Shown here: positions 1 to 6,490 of the stretch, in pieces
Layout: each line of letters starts with the position of its first letter
Position numbering within the stretch: position 1 is the stretch's first letter
Assembly: GCA_016200725.1 (NCBI GenBank)
Contig: JACQEE010000108.1
Location: 1-7,498, forward strand
Reading direction: 5' to 3'
DNA from: Chloroflexota bacterium
GTDB taxonomy: Bacteria > Chloroflexota > Dehalococcoidia > SHYB01
Length of the DNA: 7,498 bases
Translations under genes and position numbers: made by a program
The notes under the pieces: generated by a model
Told to the model about the DNA's origin: nothing
Databases searched by the model: none
The model's input: only the letters and a program-made list of their open reading frames with translations

Positions 1-34
1 CGGCATGATAGGGGCGGAGGGGCGCGGGGTCAAC

Positions 35-144
35 GCACCTCTCTACCCCCAGCCCCTTCTCTCCGGAGCGGAGAGAAGGGGGCGAAGACCTCGCCCCAGG
101 TCTCCTTCGACTCCGCTCAGGGCAGGCAGTGGGGAGAGAGGTGC
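35..144. repeat. Composite palindromic repeat, copy 1
   Basis: This is a non-coding element with nested symmetry. Its outer arms are a 10-base inverted pair, GCACCTCTCT at 35-44 and AGAGAGGTGC at 135-144. Inside are a 12-bp hairpin (53-64 with 70-81), a 7-bp hairpin (79-85 with 91-97), the 9-mer GAAGACCTC at 84-92, and the dispersed motif CCTTCGACTCCGCTCAGGGC at 104-123. The same order of hairpin, GAAGACCTC and CCTTCGACTYCGCTCAGGGC recurs near 5500-5565, and the first two parts recur near 7227-7267. It looks like a small non-autonomous (MITE-like) repeat, but no transposase or clear target duplication is visible. The rest of 1-255 holds no convincing gene. Confidence 0.6.
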
Positions 145-241
145 AGGGGACGAGCCCCCGCACTACGGCTTTTACTGAATTCATACGCTTCTCTGCTGAC
201 ACTCACGAGTCATAGGCCGTTGTCACCTATGAACGGCATAC

Positions 242-247
242 AAGGAG
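242..247 (+). promoter_or_regulatory. Ribosome binding site of the repeat protein gene
   Basis: AAGGAG lies 8 bases before the ATG at 256. This favours 256 over an upstream in-frame TTG at 220, which would put non-signal-like residues ahead of the basic start of the signal peptide. No confident -35/-10 pair was found upstream. Confidence 0.75.
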
Positions 248-255
248 TGTCAAAG

Positions 256-837
256 ATGAACCGATTCCAAAAGTTCTGTCTTGTCGCCTTCTCGGGCACG
301 GCCATCGCCGCGCTTACGGCTGTCCCAGCCCTCACCCGCGCCGATGACGTCACGATGGACCAGGCTACGGCACAACACCTGCTGGCGACGAATGGCGTCG
401 ATGACCTGCTCGCGTTCGGCGTGACGACGGACCAGGTCGCGATGATCCAGTTGATCGCCAACGGTGTCAGGCCGGTCGTCGATCAGCCTCCGGCTCCCCC
501 GCCCGCTCCGCCGCCCATACCAACGCCTGCGCCGACCTTCGACCAGGCCACTGCCAGGTCCATGCTCGCCACGTACGGCACGGATGGCCTCGCTGTGATG
601 GGAGTCTCCAGCGCCCAGATCGCCGTCATTGTCCAAATGGCCAATGGCGTGATGCCGCAGCCGGTCGTCGATCAGCTACCTGCGCCGACACCTGCGCCGA
701 CGCCGAGTCCGGCACCTGCCCCGAGCATGGACCGCAGCACTGCGAGAAACCTGCTCTCTATGTACGGCAGGGATGGCCTTGCGGTGATGGGCCTTTCCGA
801 TGACCAGATTGTTGCGATCGTTCGGGCTGCGTCTTAG
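256..837 (+). CDS. Secreted protein with three ~37-residue modules, function unknown
   Basis: The product is 193 residues. Residues 1-29 form a signal peptide: basic start MNRFQK, hydrophobic core, and a likely cut after the Ala in TRA-DD. Three homologous modules follow at about 34-71, 95-132 and 158-193. Their shared pattern is DQATAR..LA.YG.DGLA.MGVS..QIA.I...A. Modules 1 and 2 end in ANGV; the last stops at its AAS terminus. Two linkers of about 25 residues separate them, both containing PVVDQ and then Pro/Ala/Thr-rich sequence, which should be extended. Modules 2 and 3 resemble each other most. A 16-base direct repeat (471-486 and 660-675) marks the linker duplication in DNA. The modules look like short paired helices, perhaps for binding or surface display. 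I do not recognise the family. The gene stands alone, convergent with the next one. Confidence 0.85.
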   Translation: MNRFQKFCLVAFSGTAIAALTAVPALTRADDVTMDQATAQHLLATNGVDDLLAFGVTTDQVAMIQLIANGVRPVVDQPPAPPPAPPPIPTPAPTFDQATARSMLATYGTDGLAVMGVSSAQIAVIVQMANGVMPQPVVDQLPAPTPAPTPSPAPAPSMDRSTARNLLSMYGRDGLAVMGLSDDQIVAIVRAAS

Positions 838-866
838 TCATCGAGCCGCGTAGAGAGCCCAAAACG

Positions 867-898
867 AGAGGCCGTCCCGATGCATCGGGACGGCCTCT
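867..898. terminator. Bidirectional rho-independent terminator
   Basis: A perfect 32-base palindrome is centred on ATGCAT, with GAGGCCGTCCCGA on the left arm and its complement on the right. TTT follows it on the plus strand. On the minus strand CGTTTT follows it. It sits between the stop at 837 and the convergent stop at 921, so it can end transcription from both sides. Confidence 0.88.
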
Positions 899-920
899 TT
901 ACGTTCGGTCTGCGATGCGA

Positions 921-2708
921 CTACGGGAGGTTGCTGAACCAGACTTTGTCGAGTCGGTGGGCGGCGCTGACGACGAAGGCGCGCTGGAGGACGAAGCCTT
1001 CGACGTAGGGCTGGACGGCGTACAACTGCGGGAAGGTGTGGATGGGGAAGTAGGCCGATAGGTCGAGCAGGCGCTGCTGGAGCTGGATGAGCAAGTCGCG
1101 GCGCTTGGCCTGGTCGAGGGTCTGGTCCTGCTGGCCGAGCAGTTGGTCGACCTGCGGGTCGGAGAGTTTCGCGTAGTTCAAGGGGCCGCCGGTGAAGGTG
1201 GCGCCGGTGATCTGGTCGGCGGGGTCGTCGAAGGAATTGCCGCCGCCGGTGTAGTTCAGATCGAAGTCGCCGCGGAGCAGCGTTGCCGTGAGATCGGCAG
1301 TATTCGCCAGGGAGACGATCTCGATCTTGAGGCCCAGATTCTGGAGGAGGATGGACTGGATGCCTTCGCTAATGTCCTTCTGGGACGTGTTTCCATACAA
1401 CTTCACGCCAGTGAGCTTTGTGGGGTCGATGCCTGCCTGCGCGAGCAGGGCTTTCGCCTGGTCGACATCCTGCTTCTTCGGTTCGCGGAAGCCGGGCATC
1501 TTGAGCAGATCGGCGGCGGGGATGGCCCACTGGCCGCCGAGTTCGCGCGGGACGAAGTAGGTGGGCGGGTAGAAGGCGTCGCCACCGCGGAGGATGTCGC
1601 GCATCAACTGGCGGTCGAAGGCGATGTTGACGGCCTGGCGCATGGCGAGGCTATTGAATGGCGCGCGCGAGGTGTTGAGGACCAGTTCGTTGACGCTCCA
1701 AGTCGTGCCGAACTTCACACCCTTGATCTGGTTCACCGCCGACTCTTTCTGGCTCACGAGGATGTCGCTGCTGTAGCCGCAAGAGCAGGAGAGGCGGCCC
1801 GTGACGAAGGCGCTAAAGGCCAGCGCCTGGTCGCCGATGAACTCGTAGTGGACGGCGTCGAGGTAGGGCAGTTTGCGGCCGGCATCGTCTGTTTTCCAGT
1901 AGGTCGTGTTACGGACGAGGTCGGCATCCTTATCTCTGTTGAGCGACTTGTACTTAAAGGGGCCGGTGCCGACGGGGGCGGTCTTCCAGGCATCGATATT
2001 GGCGTTGCCAGCGACTGAGTAGACCGTCAGGTTCGGCACCGAGGTGTTGACGAAGTAGGAGGCGCTGGGCTTGCTCAACGTCACGACAACGGTGAAGTCG
2101 TCGGGCGTGGTGACGGTCTGGATGGGCGCGAGGCGCGGCTTATGGATGGCGGAGGCGGGGTTGGTCGGATTGCGGGCGCGCTCGAGGCTGGCGGCGATGT
2201 CTTTAGCCGTGAGCGGCGCGCCGTCCTGGAAGGTGACGCCACGGCGGACCTTGTACGTAGTCGTCAGGCCATCCGCTGAGGTCGTCCACGATTCGGCGAG
2301 GTCGGGGCGGATCGTCGAGCCATCGACCGGATCGAGGTAGGTGATGTTGTTGAGGAGATTCTGGGTGAGGAGGACGGCGAAGCGGCCGTTGGCGGTGTAG
2401 TTATCCCAGTCGTTGGCGAAGGCACCGGAGACGCGGACGGACATCGTGCCGCCGTACTTCGGCTGCGGGCCTGTGGGAGTCGGAGTGGCTGCCGGTCGCG
2501 GCGTCGCCGTGGCCGTGGGGACGGCAGTCGCTGTTGCGGCAGGCGCAGCGGTGGCGGGTGCTGCGGTTGGCGCTGCTGCGGTCGGCGGCGCCTTGGTGGC
2601 AGCAGGCGCAGGCGTGGGCGTGTTGTCCGAGCCGCCGCCGCAGGCTGCGACAATCAGGGTGAGGGCGGCTCCAAGGCCGACGATGGTAGCCAATCGTTTA
2701 CGCCACAT
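921..2708 (-). CDS. ABC transporter substrate-binding lipoprotein, family 5 (peptide/nickel type)
   Basis: The product is a 595-residue extracytoplasmic lipoprotein. Residues 1-22 are a signal peptide, and the lipobox V-A-A-C puts the lipidated Cys at 23. Residues 24-83 are a low-complexity Ala/Thr/Pro linker that probably spaces the domain from the membrane. The SBP family 5 domain runs from about 84 to the end. It has the characteristic F-Q-D-G-x-P-L-T-A-K-D segment (160-170), PVGTGPF (246-251), and a MRQAVNIAFDR segment (356-366). Length matches the family once the linker is allowed for. The start at 2708 is set by AAGGAG 6 bases upstream and gives a proper signal peptide, unlike a 13-residue longer reading. 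A close Cys pair (308, 310) is unusual. Such proteins bind oligopeptides, nickel, sugars or other ligands, and the ligand cannot be read here. No permease or ATPase gene is next to it. Confidence 0.93.
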   Translation of the reverse strand: MWRKRLATIVGLGAALTLIVAACGGGSDNTPTPAPAATKAPPTAAAPTAAPATAAPAATATAVPTATATPRPAATPTPTGPQPKYGGTMSVRVSGAFANDWDNYTANGRFAVLLTQNLLNNITYLDPVDGSTIRPDLAESWTTSADGLTTTYKVRRGVTFQDGAPLTAKDIAASLERARNPTNPASAIHKPRLAPIQTVTTPDDFTVVVTLSKPSASYFVNTSVPNLTVYSVAGNANIDAWKTAPVGTGPFKYKSLNRDKDADLVRNTTYWKTDDAGRKLPYLDAVHYEFIGDQALAFSAFVTGRLSCSCGYSSDILVSQKESAVNQIKGVKFGTTWSVNELVLNTSRAPFNSLAMRQAVNIAFDRQLMRDILRGGDAFYPPTYFVPRELGGQWAIPAADLLKMPGFREPKKQDVDQAKALLAQAGIDPTKLTGVKLYGNTSQKDISEGIQSILLQNLGLKIEIVSLANTADLTATLLRGDFDLNYTGGGNSFDDPADQITGATFTGGPLNYAKLSDPQVDQLLGQQDQTLDQAKRRDLLIQLQQRLLDLSAYFPIHTFPQLYAVQPYVEGFVLQRAFVVSAAHRLDKVWFSNLP

Positions 2709-2714
2709 AGGTTG

Positions 2715-2720
2715 CTCCTT
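2715..2720 (-). promoter_or_regulatory. Ribosome binding site of the SBP gene
   Basis: On the minus strand this reads AAGGAG, 6 bases before the ATG whose first base is 2708. It decides the start in favour of the lipoprotein signal peptide and against the in-frame codon at 2747. Confidence 0.8.
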
Positions 2721-2761
2721 TTCCGAAAACGCGTCGGAGTGTCCCACCAGACGTGTGAAGC

Positions 2762-2790
2762 AAGGTAGCGATTAGGGGAGCGGTCGTCAA
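2762..2790 (-). promoter_or_regulatory. Possible sigma-70-type promoter for the SBP gene
   Basis: On the minus strand TTGACG (2790-2785) is followed after 17 bases by TACCTT (2767-2762). The -35 matches 5 of 6 consensus bases and the -10 only 3 of 6. Transcription would start near 2755, giving a leader of about 47 bases. Confidence 0.4.
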
Positions 2791-2844
2791 GACGGGGGCG
2801 GCCACGCCTGCCGCAAGGAGTTGGCTTCCTGCGGGGCATGAGAC

Positions 2845-2863
2845 CCTTCGCATTCGCTCAGGG
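2845..2863 (+). repeat. Diverged copy of the dispersed CTCAGGG motif
   Basis: CCTTCGCATTCGCTCAGGG differs from the other copies only in the middle (CAT for ACT). It lies in the spacer between divergent genes, just after an imperfect hairpin at 2811-2834. A longer reading of the next gene from ATG 2838 would have to translate this repeat, which is one reason to reject that start. Confidence 0.6.
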
Positions 2864-2874
2864 AGTCAGATACT

Positions 2875-2902
2875 TTGCGTATGTGGCTTGGTCGGCTACA
2901 AT
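2875..2902 (+). promoter_or_regulatory. Possible promoter for the TPP enzyme gene
   Basis: TTGCGT (2875-2880), a 16-base spacer and TACAAT (2897-2902) form a sigma-70-like pair. The -10 matches 5 of 6 consensus bases; the -35 is weak. Transcription would begin near 2909, about 34 bases before the chosen ATG at 2943. That makes the in-frame ATG at 2901, which overlaps the -10, an unlikely start. Confidence 0.45.
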
Positions 2903-2942
2903 GGCCGAGTTTTCCCCCGAATATAGAAAGCGAGGCCTCACT

Positions 2943-4400
2943 ATGGGTCAAATCACTGGCGGCCGCCTAGTCGGCAAGGCGCTCAAGGCCGAGGGGGTGA
3001 AGTACATCTTCACGCTCAACGGCGGGCATATCTACGGCATTTACGAAGGTTGCGCCGACGAAGGCATCGGCATCATCGACGTGCGCCACGAACAGGTGGC
3101 GGGACACGCCGCCGAGGGCTGGTCGCGGGTGACGCGCACGCCGGGCGTGGCGGTGGTGACCGCGGGGCCGGGCGTCACGGACACAGTGACGGCGGTCGCG
3201 AACGCGTTCCAAGCGCCGAGCCCGATGGTCGTGCTCGGGGGCAACGGCTCGGTGAAGGACTGGCTCACAGGCGGGCTGCAGGAGTTCGACAGCGTGACGC
3301 TGATGCGCTCGATCACGAAGTGGTCGCAGCAGGTGGCGCGCACGGAGCGCATCCCGGACTTCATCGCGACCGGCTTCCGGCACGCGACGCAGGGCAAGCT
3401 CGGCCCCGCTTACCTCGAGATTCCTATGGACGTGCTCGGCGGGCGGGTCGACGAGGAGAAGGTCGACTTCCCGACGCAATACCGCACGAAGGCGAAGGCG
3501 CCGGGCGACCCTGAGTTCATCAAGCAGGCCGCGAAGACCATCGCTAAGGCGAAGCGGCCCGTCATTATGGCCGGCAGCGACGTCTGGTGGTGCGATGGCG
3601 CGGCCACGCTCAAAGCCCTGGCCGAGATGACCAAGATTCCCGTGTTCCAGAACGGCATGGGTCGCGGCAGCCTGCCGCCCGGCCATCCTAACTTCGGCGC
3701 GCAGTCGCGGCGGTTCGCGCTGACCCAATCCGACTGCGTGATCCTGATCGGCACGCCCATCGACTTCCGCATGTCGTTCGGCAAGCCCACGCTCATTCCC
3801 AAAGAAGCGAAGATGATCCAGATCATGATGGACGGCACGGAGATCGGCCGGAACCGGGCCATCGACGTGGGCATCATGGGCGATGTGAAACTCATCATGC
3901 AGGGCATCATGGACGAGTTGCCGCGCGCCGGCTTCGAGCCCAACGGCGACTGGCTCGAGAAGGTGCAGGCGGACGAGCGCGGCTACAAGGCCGGCGACGA
4001 AGAGATGACGGCGCAACTGGCGCGACCCGGCAAGCAGGTGCTGCTGGTCAACGGCGACGGCGGCTTCGGGCTGAACGGCATGGACATGGAGACGTGCGTA
4101 CGGTTCAAGTTGCCGGTCGTCTCGGTGGTCGCGAACAACGGCGGGTGGGCGCAGACGATCCACGGTGTGACGAAGATGTACGGCCGCGCGCTGGGCTGCG
4201 CACTCTCGCAGGAGACGCGGTACGACAAGATGGTCGAGGCGATGGGCGGCCACGGCGAACTGGTCGAACGGCCAGAGCAGATCCGGCCGGCGCTCGAGCG
4301 AGCGTTCGCGTCGGGGCTGCCGGCGTGCCTCAACGTGATCACGGACCCGGCGGCGAGTTACGGCGAGATGCCGGGCCGGAGCCAGAAGCGAATTTCGTAA
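2943..4400 (+). CDS. TPP-dependent acetolactate synthase-like enzyme, apparently shortened
   Basis: The product is 485 residues and belongs to the decarboxylase/carboligase superfamily of thiamine diphosphate enzymes (acetolactate synthase, oxalyl-CoA decarboxylase, benzaldehyde lyase). The N-terminal PYR domain (about 1-165) has the cofactor-activating Glu50 in DVRHEQ and the TAGPG motif (73-77). The central domain is about 190-330. The TPP/Mg site GDGGFGLN (371-378) with the paired Asn (398-399) is present. Relatives have about 390 residues between the Glu and the GDG Asp; here there are about 322. The shortfall lies just before AQLARPGK (357-364), where a dgG-type diphosphate-binding segment and a G-x-G-x-P helix are expected. 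Activity is therefore doubtful. GAGG 7 bases upstream supports ATG 2943; longer readings cross the promoter and a repeat. The substrate is unknown, and the hydrolase follows in the same direction. Confidence 0.85.
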   Translation: MGQITGGRLVGKALKAEGVKYIFTLNGGHIYGIYEGCADEGIGIIDVRHEQVAGHAAEGWSRVTRTPGVAVVTAGPGVTDTVTAVANAFQAPSPMVVLGGNGSVKDWLTGGLQEFDSVTLMRSITKWSQQVARTERIPDFIATGFRHATQGKLGPAYLEIPMDVLGGRVDEEKVDFPTQYRTKAKAPGDPEFIKQAAKTIAKAKRPVIMAGSDVWWCDGAATLKALAEMTKIPVFQNGMGRGSLPPGHPNFGAQSRRFALTQSDCVILIGTPIDFRMSFGKPTLIPKEAKMIQIMMDGTEIGRNRAIDVGIMGDVKLIMQGIMDELPRAGFEPNGDWLEKVQADERGYKAGDEEMTAQLARPGKQVLLVNGDGGFGLNGMDMETCVRFKLPVVSVVANNGGWAQTIHGVTKMYGRALGCALSQETRYDKMVEAMGGHGELVERPEQIRPALERAFASGLPACLNVITDPAASYGEMPGRSQKRIS

Positions 4401-4422
4401 CCATAGTTGCTTTCGAGAAACT

Positions 4423-4450
4423 AGCAGGGCAGTCACGTGACTGCCCTGCT
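4423..4450 (+). terminator. Perfect 28-base palindrome, terminator or attenuator
   Basis: AGCAGGGCAGTCAC and its exact complement form a 14-bp stem (an effective 12 bp with a 4-base loop), followed by TT GG. It lies 22 bases after the TPP enzyme stop and ends 13 bases before the hydrolase ATG. The U-tract is short, so termination may be incomplete. A GTG start at 4437 would sit in its centre. Confidence 0.7.
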
Positions 4451-4463
4451 TTGGTGTAACCCC

Positions 4464-5276
4464 ATGCCCATCACGCGCGTCAACGGCGTCAACATCTACT
4501 ACGAGGTCGCGGGGAGCGGCCATGGCGTTATCTTCGTGCACGCGCACAACGTTGATTGCCGCCTGTGGGACAAGCAGGTCGAGGCGGTGAGCCGGTCGTA
4601 CACGATGGTGCGCTACGACTTTCGCGGTCACGGTCGCAGCGAGGCGCCGCCGACGGGCTACCACATTCCCTTCTATGCGCAGGACCTGCGCGCGCTCATT
4701 CAGCACCTCGGACTGCGGAAGCCGTCGATCGTCGGCCTCTCGATGGGCGGGAACGTGGCGCTGGAGTATGCGCTGACGTGGCCGAACGAGATCAGCACGC
4801 TGACGATGGCGGACTCGGGGCTGCTGGGCTTCGAGGAGACGCAGATGCAGGAGACGATGGCGAAGCGCCAGGCGCTGGTGCGCGACCGGGGCATCGATAC
4901 GACGTTCGTACGCGCGGCGCTGATGAGCAATGGGTTCAAGGGCGTGGTTCGCGACCCGGCGAACAAGGCGCTCATCAAGGACATGCTGGAGAAGTGGTCG
5001 GGGATGTCATATCGCGATAAGGCGACGTACCCACCTCCGGAGACGACGCAGGCGGAGCGGGTGAAGGGCCTCAACGTGCCGCTGCTGGTGATGGTGGGCG
5101 AGCACGACACGGGGCGGTTCCAGCGCATCGCGGACTACCTGGCGGCGAACGTGCGCGTCGTACGGAAGGTTGTCGTGCCGGGGGCGTACCACTTCGCACC
5201 GCTGGAGACGCCGGATGTGTTTAACGACATTCTGTTGGACTTTCTCGGCGGCGCGGTGGGGAAGGCGCTGATTTAA
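4464..5276 (+). CDS. Alpha/beta hydrolase
   Basis: The product is 270 residues, the usual length for a single-domain alpha/beta hydrolase (Abhydrolase_1), and cytoplasmic since no signal peptide is seen. The strand-turn motif HAHN (26-29) supplies the oxyanion region, and YDFRGHGRS (51-59) is typical of lactonase, meta-cleavage-product hydrolase and esterase relatives. The nucleophile elbow is GLSMGG with Ser93. The acid is Asp215 in GEHD, and the base is His243 in AYHF. The triad is thus complete. Residues 120-195 form the variable cap that sets specificity, so the substrate (ester, lactone or C-C bond) cannot be named. ATG 4464 is preferred to GTG 4437 because the latter lies inside the palindrome. 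Only a weak GGTG is present upstream (4453-4456). Expression probably depends on read-through from the TPP enzyme gene. Confidence 0.93.
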   Translation: MPITRVNGVNIYYEVAGSGHGVIFVHAHNVDCRLWDKQVEAVSRSYTMVRYDFRGHGRSEAPPTGYHIPFYAQDLRALIQHLGLRKPSIVGLSMGGNVALEYALTWPNEISTLTMADSGLLGFEETQMQETMAKRQALVRDRGIDTTFVRAALMSNGFKGVVRDPANKALIKDMLEKWSGMSYRDKATYPPPETTQAERVKGLNVPLLVMVGEHDTGRFQRIADYLAANVRVVRKVVVPGAYHFAPLETPDVFNDILLDFLGGAVGKALI

Positions 5277-5283
5277 GGCCCAC

Positions 5284-5303
5284 GGGCGCGATGAATCGCG
5301 CCC
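5284..5303 (+). terminator. GC-rich hairpin after the hydrolase gene
   Basis: GGGCGCGA and TCGCGCCC pair around a TGAA loop, 8 bases after the stop codon. No T-run follows, so it may be a weak terminator, an RNA-stabilising stem, or simply the edge of the repeat cluster that begins at the next base. Confidence 0.5.
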
Positions 5304-5401
5304 CCTTCGACTGCGCTCAGGGCAGGCTCTACCGTACCCTCGGAACGTCGATTGAGCGTACTGGCGGTGGGGGTGCACGAGAGGTTTCACCCTCACTCCC
5401 T

Positions 5402-5425
5402 GCTCTCCCCCTCGAGGGGGAGAGC
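5402..5425. repeat. 24-base perfect palindrome
   Basis: GCTCTCCCCC, TCGA, then GGGGGAGAGC: exact two-fold symmetry centred on TCGA. It lies in the repeat cluster and has no T-run, so a terminator role is less likely than a repeat element. Confidence 0.75.
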
Positions 5426-5499
5426 GATACATGGGTTCCGTTCGTGGCGCTGTCGCCGATGGCGGACGTGGCGCTCGCGCCTCACCCGGCCTACGGCCA

Positions 5500-5565
5500 C
5501 CCTCTCCAGCACAGCTGGAGAGGGGAAGACCTCCCAGCCCCAGGCCCTTCGACTTCGCTCAGGGC
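5500..5565. repeat. Composite palindromic repeat, copy 2
   Basis: An 11-bp hairpin, CCCTCTCCAGC (5500-5510) with its complement (5514-5524), is followed directly by GAAGACCTC (5525-5533), then CAGCCCCAGG and CCTTCGACTTCGCTCAGGGC (5546-5565). Order and spacing match copy 1 near 53-123. Confidence 0.65.
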
Positions 5566-5576
5566 GTAGAGAGGAA

Positions 5577-5595
5577 GGCGACCCGGTGGGTCGCC
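5577..5595. repeat. GGCGACCC hairpin repeat
   Basis: GGCGACCC (5577-5584) and GGGTCGCC (5588-5595) form an 8-bp stem with a GGT loop, followed by CCTAC. It is a separate repeat type abutting composite copy 2. Confidence 0.6.
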
Positions 5596-5643
5596 CCTAC
5601 AGGGAAAAGAGACGGCTGAGGATGCGTGGGATGACACTATCGT

Positions 5644-5672
5644 TAGAATGACGCCATCCCCAGCCGCGGAGG
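5644..5672 (+). promoter_or_regulatory. Start signals of the crotonase gene
   Basis: GGAGG at 5668-5672 lies 5 bases before ATG 5678 and fixes the start there. TAGAAT at 5644-5649 could be a -10 element with a 22-29 base leader, but no good -35 is visible. The in-frame ATG at 5648 overlaps that -10 and lacks a ribosome site. Confidence 0.55.
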
Positions 5673-5677
5673 CAGTC

Positions 5678-6490
5678 ATGGGCTATCAGTACATCCTTGT
5701 CGAGAAGCGCGACGGCGTTCTGACGATCACGATGAACCGTCCGGAGAAGCACAACCCGCTGAACCAGACGGTGATCGAGGAGATTCTGGGCGCGGCGAAG
5801 GAGGCGGAGGCTGATCGCGAAATTGGGCCTATCGTGCTGAAGGGCGCGGGGCGCTCGTTCTGCTCAGGGTTCGACCTGACGCCGCAACCGGGGCGTGTCG
5901 CGGCTGGCGAGAAGTCGATCCGCGACGACATCAACGACATGACGAAGGCGTCAGGACGCCTCGGCGAGTTGTGGAACCTCACGAAGCCCGTGATCGCGCA
6001 GGTGCAGGGCTACTGCCTCGCGGGTGGGACGGACCTGGCGATGCACTGCGACATGATCGTGTGCTCCGAGGACGCGCAGTTCGGCTTCCCCGCTGTGCGG
6101 TCGATGGGCGCGCCGCCGACGCACATGTGGACGTACCACGTGGGGCCGCAGTGGGCGAAGCGCATGCTACTCACCGGCGACATGATCGATGGCAAGACGG
6201 CGGAGCGCATCGGGCTGGCGCTCAAGGCGGTGCCGCTGGCGCAACTCGATGCCGAGGTACACAAGATCGCCAACAACATGGCCGCGATTCCCTACGAACT
6301 GCTCGCGGCGAACAAGTCGATTTGCAACAAGGCGGTCGAGGCGATGGGGCGGACGCTGGTGCAGCAGATGGCGCTCGAGGTGGACGCGATCGCGCATCGG
6401 GCGCAGGCGACGATCGACTTCAGCCACAAGATGAAGGCCAAGGGCGTGAAGGCGGCGCTACAGGAGCGGGATGCAAAGTTTGTGAAGTGA
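5678..6490 (+). CDS. Crotonase-fold (enoyl-CoA hydratase/isomerase family) protein
   Basis: The product is 270 residues, the normal length for the family, and soluble. The N-terminal strand carries LTITMNRPEKHNPLN (15-29). The first oxyanion-hole segment is GRSFCSGFDL (58-67). The second is GYCLAGGTDLAMHCD (111-125). Together they should bind and polarise an acyl-CoA thioester. In rat mitochondrial hydratase, two Glu residues (144 and 164) do the chemistry. By alignment the first is Asp119 here, and the second falls at Ala139 in FGFPAVR. A classic hydratase reaction is therefore doubtful; isomerase, hydrolase, decarboxylase or other crotonase chemistry is possible. The segment PPTHMWTYHVGPQWAKRMLL (146-165) is distinctive. 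The gene has its own ribosome site and is cut off from the hydrolase by repeats. The CoA substrate is unknown. Confidence 0.92.
   Translation: MGYQYILVEKRDGVLTITMNRPEKHNPLNQTVIEEILGAAKEAEADREIGPIVLKGAGRSFCSGFDLTPQPGRVAAGEKSIRDDINDMTKASGRLGELWNLTKPVIAQVQGYCLAGGTDLAMHCDMIVCSEDAQFGFPAVRSMGAPPTHMWTYHVGPQWAKRMLLTGDMIDGKTAERIGLALKAVPLAQLDAEVHKIANNMAAIPYELLAANKSICNKAVEAMGRTLVQQMALEVDAIAHRAQATIDFSHKMKAKGVKAALQERDAKFVK

Larger units (their letters stand above)
5304..5643. repeat. Spacer packed with palindromic and dispersed repeats
   Basis: The spacer between the hydrolase and the crotonase gene (5277-5677) holds no believable gene; short frames here change composition and follow the repeats. It contains the motif CCTTCGACTGCGCTCAGGGC (5304-5323), a 24-base perfect palindrome (5402-5425), the composite repeat copy 2 (5500-5565), and an 8-bp hairpin GGCGACCC/GGGTCGCC (5577-5595) ending in CCCTAC. 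The last resembles a GTAGGGGCGACCC-type repeat that I recall as common in environmental genomes. Confidence 0.7.

Noticed and set aside
35..144. CRISPR array or tRNA-like structure in the leading spacer
   Set aside because: The repeats are inverted rather than regularly spaced direct repeats, and no cloverleaf or CCA end can be drawn.
1143..2018. Plus-strand open frame of 291 codons opposite the SBP gene
   Set aside because: It has no motif or ribosome site, and the minus strand carries a clear family 5 binding protein over the same bases.
2413..2775. Gly/Val/Ala-rich plus-strand frame that could pass for a membrane or repeat protein
   Set aside because: Its composition is the complement of the SBP's Ala/Thr/Pro linker, so the low complexity is explained.
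2838..2942. N-terminal extension of the TPP enzyme starting at ATG 2838 or 2901
   Set aside because: The extension would cross the dispersed repeat and the likely -10 element, and family members start close to the GGRLVGKAL segment.
2967..4706. Long open frame of 579 codons on the minus strand opposite the TPP enzyme and hydrolase genes
   Set aside because: It is Arg/His/Ala/Val-rich with no recognisable motif and mirrors the codon bias of the real plus-strand genes. GC-rich DNA commonly leaves such antisense frames open.
5291..5651. Several short plus-strand frames in the spacer after the hydrolase
   Set aside because: They translate repeat units (FDCAQG, LRLRSG type peptides), lack ribosome sites and overlap hairpins.
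2943..6490. A single operon of TPP enzyme, hydrolase and crotonase
   Set aside because: A strong palindrome and a 401-base repeat-filled spacer interrupt the three genes, and the crotonase gene has its own start signals.
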